This document shows, piece by piece, positions 57,773-64,000 of a stretch of DNA of 64,000 nucleotides. Position 1 is the first letter of the stretch; the number at the start of each line of letters is the position of its first letter. The notes beneath the pieces were generated by a model that did not search any database, was not told the DNA's origin, and saw nothing but the letters and a program-made list of their open reading frames with translations. Source of the DNA: Aspidapion aeneum (Eukaryota; Arthropoda; Insecta; Coleoptera; Brentidae). Both the position numbers and the translations under genes were made by a program. The stretch is taken from the NCBI GenBank assembly GCA_963576565.1, contig OY755047.1, positions 10,324,931 to 10,388,930 of the forward strand, written 5' to 3'.

Positions 57773-60485
57773 ATCGAGAAAAATACATTCAAAAATTGCA
57801 ACTTTTTTGCTATTGGATATACGTCAAAACAATTGTTAAATTTTTATTGCTTGCCTCACAAAGAAATAAAAAAGACCCCAAAAGTTGCTCTAAAGGTTAG
57901 TGTTTGTAAGAAATAAATAAATGTTTAAATTGCCAAAACTCAAAACTGAAGTGACGTTGGCGGCCTCTCTCGGCATTATTATAAACACCTGTACTTTATC
58001 TTTTATATCGTTTTATAGGGGGCCCCGGGAAGTTTTATTGAATGTATTATTATATATATTTTTACAAAGTTAACAATTTTAAAAAATTAAAAACTGCACT
58101 TTTTGGGTACCCCTTTGGTCAGGAAAATTTTCACCAAAAATTTCAAAAAAAACATTTGGTTGATACTGTGCCACGAAGAAGCTACGGAGTCCCTTATATT
58201 AGCCTGAAAATTTTACAGTTGTAGATGTAATGGTTATCGAGAAAAATACATTCAAAAATTGAAAATTTTCAAAAAATTTAAAAAAAAAGTCGACTTTTTT
58301 GCTATTGGATATACGTCAAAACAATTATTATATTTTTATTGCTTGCCTCACAAAGAAATAAAAAAGACCCCAAAAGTTGCTCTAAAGGTTAGTGTTTGTA
58401 AGAAATAAATAAATGTTTAAATTGCCAAAACTCAAAACTGAAGTGACTTTGGCGGCCTCTCTCGACATTAATATAAACAACTGTCCTTTACCTTTTATAT
58501 CGCTATATAGAGGGTCCCGAGGAGTTTATTTTAATGTATTATAATATATATTTTTACAAAGTTAACAATTTAAAAAAATTTAAAAACTGGACTTTTTGGG
58601 TACCGCTTTGGTCAGGAAAATTTTCACCAAAAATTTCAAAAGAAACATTTGGTTGATACTGTGCCACGAAGAAGCTACGGAGTCCCTTATATTAGCCTGA
58701 AAATATTACAGTTGTAGATGTAATGGTTATCGAGAAAAATACATTCAAAAATTGAAAATTTCCAAAAAATTTAAAAAAAAAGTCGACTTTTTTGCTATTG
58801 GATATACGTCAAAACAATTGTTATATTTTTATTGCTTGTCTCACAAAGAAATAAAAAAGACCCCAAAAGTTGCTCTAAAGGTTAGTGTTTGTAAGAAATA
58901 AATAAATGTTTAAATTGCCAAAACTCAAAACTGAAGTGAATTTGGCGGCCTCTCTCGACATTAATATAAACAACTGTTCTTTAACTTTTATATCGCTATA
59001 TAGAGGGCCCCGAGAAGTTTAATTTAATGTATTATAATATATATTTTTGCAAAGTTAACAATTTAAAAAAAATTAAAAACTGGACTTTTTGGGTACCCCT
59101 TTGGTCAGGAAAATTTTCACCAAAAATTTCAAAAAAAAACATTTGGTTGATACTGTGCCACGAAGAAGCTACGGAGTCCCTTATATTAGCCTGAAAATTT
59201 TACAGTTGTAGATGTAATGGTTATCGAGAAAAATACATTCAAAAATTAAAAATTTTCAAAAAATTTAAAAAAAAGTCAACTGTTTTGCTATTGGATATAC
59301 GTCAAAACAATTATTATATTTTGATTGCTTGCCTCACAAAGAAATAAAAAAGACCCCAAAAGTTGCTCTAAAGGTTAGTGTTTGTAAGAAATAAATAAAT
59401 GTTTAAATTGCCAAAACTCAAAACTGAAGTGATTTTGGCGGCCTCTCTCGGCATTATTATAAATACCTGTACTTTATCTTTTATATAGTTTTATAGGGGG
59501 GCCGAGAAGTTTAATTTAATGTATTATAATATATATTTTTACAAAGTTAACAATTTAAAAAAATTAAAAAACTGCACTTTTTGGGTACTCTTTTGGTCAG
59601 GGAAATTTTCACCAAAAATTTAAAAAAAAACATTTGGTTGATATTGTGCCACAACGAAGCTACGGATTCCCTTATACTAACCTAAAAATATTACCGTTGT
59701 AGATGTAATGGTTATCGAGAAATATACATTCAAATATTGGAAAAAGTCAACATTTTTGCTATTGGATACACGTCAAAACAATTGTTATATTTTCATTGCT
59801 TGCCTCACAAAGAAATAAAAAAGACCCCGAAAGTTGCTCTAAAGGTTAGTGTTTGTAAATGGCCAAAACTCAAAACTGAAGTGACTTTGGCGGCCTCTCT
59901 CGACATTAATATAAACAACTGTCCTTTACCTTTTATATCGCTATATAGAGGGCCCCGAGAAGTTTAATTTAATGTATTATTATATATATTTTTACAAAGT
60001 TAACAATTTAAAAAAAATAAAAAAACTGGACTTTTTGTACCTCTTTGGTCAGGAAAATTTTTACCAAAAATTAAAAAAAAAACATTTGGTTGATACTGTG
60101 CCACGAAGTAGCTACGGAGTCCCTTATATTAGCCTGAAAATTCTACAGTTGTAGATGTAATGGTTATCGAAAAAAATACATTCAAAAATTGAAAATTTTC
60201 AAAAAATTTTAAAAACATTTTTGCTATTGGATATACGTCAAAACAATTATTATATTTTTATTGCTTGCCTCACAAAGAAATAAAAAAGACCCCAAAAGTT
60301 GCTCTAAGGGTTAGTGTTTGTAAGAAATAAATAAATGTTTAAATTGCCAAAACTCAAAACTGAAGTGACTTTGGCGGCCTCTCTCGGCATTATTATAAAT
60401 ACCTGTACTTTATCTTTTGTATCGTTTTATAGGGGGCCGAGAAGTTTAATTTAATGTATTATAATATATATTTTTACAAAGTCAA
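57773..60485 (+). repeat. satellite B: about 490-bp monomers, five and a half copies
   Basis: GGATA(T/C)ACGTCAAAAC recurs at 57815, 58307, 58800, 59293, 59764 and 60229: three units of 492-493 bp, then 471 and 465 bp. Landmarks are GCTTGCCTCACAAAGAAATA, GGCGGCCTCTCTCG, TTTTTGGGTACCCCTTTGGT and GCCACGAAGAAGCTACGGAG. The first unit lacks the start. Frames of 60-76 codons here are repeat translations. It abuts satellite A with no spacer. Confidence 0.97.
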
Positions 60486-61195
60486 ACTCAATGTGATCGT
60501 TTAGTATCAAAGGTGAACCAAGGACTTGGAAAGTAAACAAAAATGTAGGTCAGCGGATTATTTTTGAAGCTGAAACGAACACATTATTTTCTTCGAATTT
60601 TAATTTTTGTGTAAAGAGAAATGAAGCGGGCTAAAAAAAAACGACTGGTATGTCTAAAAAATATTATTTTATAAGAATATACTAAAAAATAGTAGGGAAA
60701 TTGCCTTGGTTTTCAAAAAATTTAAAAAATATTAGTTGTTCATATCATATCTAACTTTTGTTTAAATAAATCAGCTGGACCACCAGTGACGTGAAAATTC
60801 GACATATATTTATAAGATCCGATCACCGGTCTATTCTATCCACCGTGAACTGGAATGGCAACAGTCAGTAGTAGTAGTAGCACTAATCAGTCGAAAATTA
60901 GATCGGTGGGTGTACTGTCGACTAAACAGTTTTTAATGAATTTTATAAATTTTTAAATTCCTGCACGCTACCCTTTATACAAATTTACGCTAACAAATTT
61001 CTGCTTTATTTCCCCTGCGGTTCTCACATCGTTTAAAAGTTAAATTACCCTAAAATTTAGTTGCGTACGTACCAACTAAATGCGGTTTTAAACTTTTTTT
61101 TCTCATTTATTTTTTTGCGGCGAAGTTTAATAAAATATTACGGTATGCTAAAATAGAGACCTTGGACAAAACAATAGGGACCCTTTGCAATAAAG
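60486..61195. other. spacer with a tiny LINE A scrap
   Basis: AACTGGAATGGCAACAGTCA at about 60848 matches the LINE A tail. No gene otherwise. Confidence 0.45.
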
Positions 61196-62089
61196 CCATG
61201 CAATAATAGTGTCACACAAGACGCTAGCGCTACCAAGTCCACTTCCAATCCCTGGCTTCGCATGCGTAGATCTACCAATATTATTTACCTCATGTATTAG
61301 AATCGATGTACAGGGTGATTTTCACTTGAATGATTCTAACCACATGAAAATAGAAAGTTTCAAAAACCTAACCTAACGAAACCTAATCAGATCTAACCGA
61401 ACCGAACCAAAGCAAACTAAACCAATATTTTTTTTCAAAAAAAAACTTTCCTGACTTCCTACCTGGGATGCTAGAGGATGTGAATCCGAACCGGACCGTA
61501 CCGAACCGAACCTATCCAAACCTAACCCTACCCAACTAAAGCTAATTAGCAGTACGTGTTGTAGTTTAGTTTGGTTAGGTTAGGTTTGGTTCAGTTTAGT
61601 TAGATTCGGTTTGGTTCGGTTCGGATTCACATCCTCTAGGATCCCGGGCAGGAAGTCAGGAAAGTTTTTTTTTTGAAAAAAATTATTGGTTCAGTTTCCT
61701 TCGGGTCGGTTAGATTTGATTAGGTTTTGTTAGGTTAGGTTTTTGAAACTTTCTATTTTCATGTGGTTAGAATCATTCAAGTGAAAATCACCCTGTATGC
61801 ATCTATTCTAAGACATGAGGTAAATAATATTGGTAGATCTGCGCTTGCGAAGCCAGGGATTGAAAGTGGACTTGGTAGCGCTAGCGTCTTATTAATAGTG
61901 TCAGGCAGTATTTTGACAGATTTACATTGCAGACTGTCGAATTTAAAACTAAGTCGTTTATTTATCTATAATTAAACTCGACAGTATTTATATCGGTTCG
62001 TATAGTAAAAAAATCCTTTTGTCGAAAAATTAGCTGTCATATTCCAATGTAAAACTGTCAAAGTACGGCCCGACACTATTATTGCATGG
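61196..62089. mobile_element. nested palindrome, outer arms
   Basis: The left outer arm 61196-61308 (CCATGCAATAATAGTGTC...CGCTAGCG...) is complementary to 61798-61890 plus 62072-62089. The right arm is opened by a 180-bp insert at about 61891-62071, which itself has inverted ends (AATAGTGTC..GGC..., TTTGACAG.TTTACATTG). A mariner-type MITE sits at the centre. Confidence 0.75.
61311..61795. mobile_element. palindromic mariner-type MITE with TTAGG/TTCGG-like pentamers
   Basis: The ends are CAGGGTGATTTTCACTTGAA and its complement, TA at 61309-61310 and 61796-61797, 485 bp, palindromic almost throughout. Each arm has 5-bp periodic words (TTAGG, TTTGG, TTCGG, TTCAG; complement in the left arm) at about 61365-61540 and 61560-61745. 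Confidence 0.85.
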
Positions 62090-62329
62090 CTGTACTTCAA
62101 TAAATCCCTGATGATTGGATATTTTGTGCTTGATAAAAAATTAGTTTAACACAGCTCTTAATAGGAAGTTTTGGAACGCCTAAAAAATGTTGGCTAGTTT
62201 GACTGCAGTGGTGTGCAGTGCTTATCAAAGCAGAGTGGAGAAAATTGACATTATTTTGCCAAAAATCAACTTTTAGGGGTTAATTAGTCGTAACGTACCA
62301 ACAAGGCATATTTAAAAATTTTATAAAAA
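62090..62329. other. spacer
   Basis: No recognised feature; mixed A+T-rich sequence between the palindrome and a LINE scrap. Confidence 0.4.
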
Positions 62330-62475
62330 AAGTCTTTGTATCTGTGATCTATTCGGCTATTAATAAAAGATGTTCTTACTGCCCATTGCTCAATGCTATC
62401 GAAAGGTTTTGCAAAGTCAATAAACGCAATATATAATGGAATGTTGCATTCGTTAGCTCGTTCTATTAGGATATT
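62330..62475 (-). pseudogene. LINE reverse transcriptase scrap, another family
   Basis: On minus it reads ILIERANECNIPLYIAFIDF, AKPFDSIEQWAVRTSF and NSRIDHRYK. FIDF.K.FDS is the first catalytic RT motif with its aspartate. It stops at a TTCAGTTCGGTTCGGTTC tract at 62480. Sequence differs from families A, B and D. Confidence 0.75.
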
Positions 62476-62863
62476 GATAGTTCAGTTCGGTTCGGTTCGG
62501 TTCAAGGTAGTCAACTGAAAGTGTCTAATTATCACTTCAAAATGACATTTACTGGTGCGCAGACGCAGTACTTACTATAACTACAACAAAGTGTCAAATT
62601 CTCTCAATTGTTTTAAGCATAAAATTGGAGACTAAAAAAACTACAGATAAAAAAATGGGACACCATTAAAACAATGGCGTATTTAGAAAAAAAAATTTTT
62701 GCAAATAATTAAAAAATAAGATATTTAGTTAGATATTAGTTACTTACCTATTATTATTGAAATTATAAATAAATAATAAATGTATCATACCTAGTTTACA
62801 TATTTTCTCTTCTAAATACCAAGTCGTCGAAATCAAAACAAACCGCCAGCGCCCGACCGATAA
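62476..62863. other. spacer with a (TTCGG)n tract
   Basis: TTCAGTTCGGTTCGGTTCGG at 62481-62503, then non-coding A+T-rich DNA. Confidence 0.5.
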
Positions 62864-62871
62864 TGCCAAAT

Positions 62872-63260
62872 TAGTGGTGTGCAAATACTGTCTACTCGAT
62901 ACTTTAATATCTGATACATGGGCGGATTCGAAGTAATCGAATCCTTCGACGCCAAATACTCGTTACTCGAATCCCGAATGGGACCGAAGCCGAAGTGTTA
63001 CTTTCGTATCAATTGTATCGGCATCGGCCGTATGAGTAACGAGTTTGGAGTACTTGTAATCATTTGGACCGATATTTATTTACTTAAATTATTAAAAGAA
63101 CTATTGCGTATACGTATACGATTGACAACATAGAAAATCTCAGTATTTATTGCATTTACCGATAATATAATGATTATTTAGTACTGAATACAAAAATCTG
63201 ATATTCGAACAGGAAGTATCAGTATCTACTCGATATTTGGAAAATCGTTGAACATCACTA
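62872..63260. mobile_element. hAT MITE (family h3), 389 bp
   Basis: Duplication TGCCAAAT at 62864-62871 and 63261-63268. The ends are TAGTGGTGTGCAA and TTGAACATCACTA, imperfect inverted repeats of hAT type. The interior has TACTCGATA words near both ends. The 71-codon frame inside is not a gene. Confidence 0.88.
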
Positions 63261-63268
63261 TGCCAAAT

Positions 63269-64000
63269 GATCTAAGCGCACTAATTAAACGTGCCCGTGA
63301 GCTGCTCTAACATGCAACGCAAACCATGGGCGCGGGGGGCGTCACGGGGGAGCGGGCGGCATCGAGGCTAGTTTTTGTATACGCGGTGTGCCGAAGGAAG
63401 GTTCAGATTCTATGTACTGTAAAATTCTATTGGGACATGTCGTCCTCTCTTTCTATATTTCGTAATCAGAATGCAACATAACATCTACAGTGCAAATAAA
63501 GGTGAATAATTAGATTCGAACTAACTATATAGTGCATCCGCCATGCACCGCAGGTGGTTTGAACACTGTAACGATTTTTTTGTCAAAAGTCGTTACAAGT
63601 TTTTCTAGCGCGATCGATGGTTATTTGGTGGCGTTGTGCCCACACAATTGTCTAAAATTTTCCTTTGGTTTTATACATTTCCAAAATTTTGTTCCGAATT
63701 GTGCTGTATTTTTAAAATGTTTTAATCCAGCCAACATTACTTTTTAGTAACCCCTTGTAATTGCATTTCGCATCCGCACCAATCGCAGCACTTGTCGACT
63801 TACCTGGTAGTAATAAATTAGAAAGTGGATGCATGTGATAGGCAACCAACCATGCATTTTCCTTAAAAGAAGGTTTATAGTTCGAAAATAACACCGACAA
63901 TTTGGTTATCAAGGTCGTAATGTTGCGGAAGGTTGGTGTGCAGTTGGAAATAGAAGTGTATTAAACTAGTGCTAGATTGTGTGTGCATAATCAAAATAAA
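63269..64000. other. window end, no supported gene
   Basis: 63320-63420 is notably GC-rich (GGGCGCGGGGGGCGTCACGG). Short frames at 63532-63747 (plus) and 63712-63912 (minus) have no recognised motif. An LTR edge or gene-flanking DNA is possible but unsupported. Confidence 0.35.

Noticed and set aside
56090..60485. CRISPR-like direct repeats
   Set aside because: Units are long, contiguous and lack distinct spacers; this is eukaryotic satellite DNA.
61365..61745. True telomeric repeat array
   Set aside because: The pentamers are degenerate and confined to MITE arms, with no homogeneous TTAGG run.

Overview
This window looks like A+T-rich, repeat-dominated genomic DNA of an arthropod, most probably an insect. 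The reasons are several mariner, pogo and hAT elements of insect type, RTE-like retrotransposon proteins of the kind common in beetles and moths, a tRNA-derived SINE, spliceosomal-type introns and degenerate pentamers resembling the insect telomere unit TTAGG. The species is not identified. I recognise no host gene. Nearly everything that can be named is a transposable element, a satellite or a foldback structure, often nested inside one another.

Region by region. 0-3 kb: an apparently intact two-exon pogo/Tigger transposase on the minus strand with one terminal/subterminal repeat block, ending inside a retrotransposon tail. 3-8 kb: dispersed repeats X and Y, an eroded LINE, a 480-bp foldback and a 130-bp tandem array. 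8-10 kb: an RTE-like LINE split by three nested insertions, including a solo LTR with promoter and poly(A) signal. 12-17 kb: a hAT MITE, a mariner-type MITE inside a larger inverted repeat, and a perfect 8-bp minisatellite. 16.7-22.8 kb: LINE fragments of several families, a SINE, a mariner relic and a 5' LINE leader. 23.5-31.5 kb: a 1.27-kb foldback with a 14-bp target duplication and a complex palindromic family with a second copy inside itself. 31.8-43.8 kb: inverted dispersed repeats, a 2.17-kb mariner-superfamily element with about 470-bp inverted repeats inside a LINE, and two tiny palindromic insertions of 31 and 37 bp. 45-50 kb: tandem arrays, two head-to-head LINEs with (TA)n tails and a perfect 812-bp foldback with hammerhead-like cores. 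50-55.6 kb: hairpins, a MITE, a transposase-like exon and an internally decayed hAT. 56-60.5 kb: two unrelated satellites (169 bp and about 490 bp) directly abutting. 61-64 kb: a nested palindrome with TTAGG-like pentamers, another LINE scrap and a hAT MITE.

The insertions date one another. The LINEs came first and were invaded by hAT and mariner MITEs, an LTR element and foldbacks. Several insertions have paralogous empty sites in this same window, so boundaries and target-site duplications can be read directly. The most unusual items are the ultra-short palindromes with 7-bp duplications, the long-armed mariner element carrying repeated terminal motifs in each arm, and the inverted pairs of elements with hammerhead-like cores.
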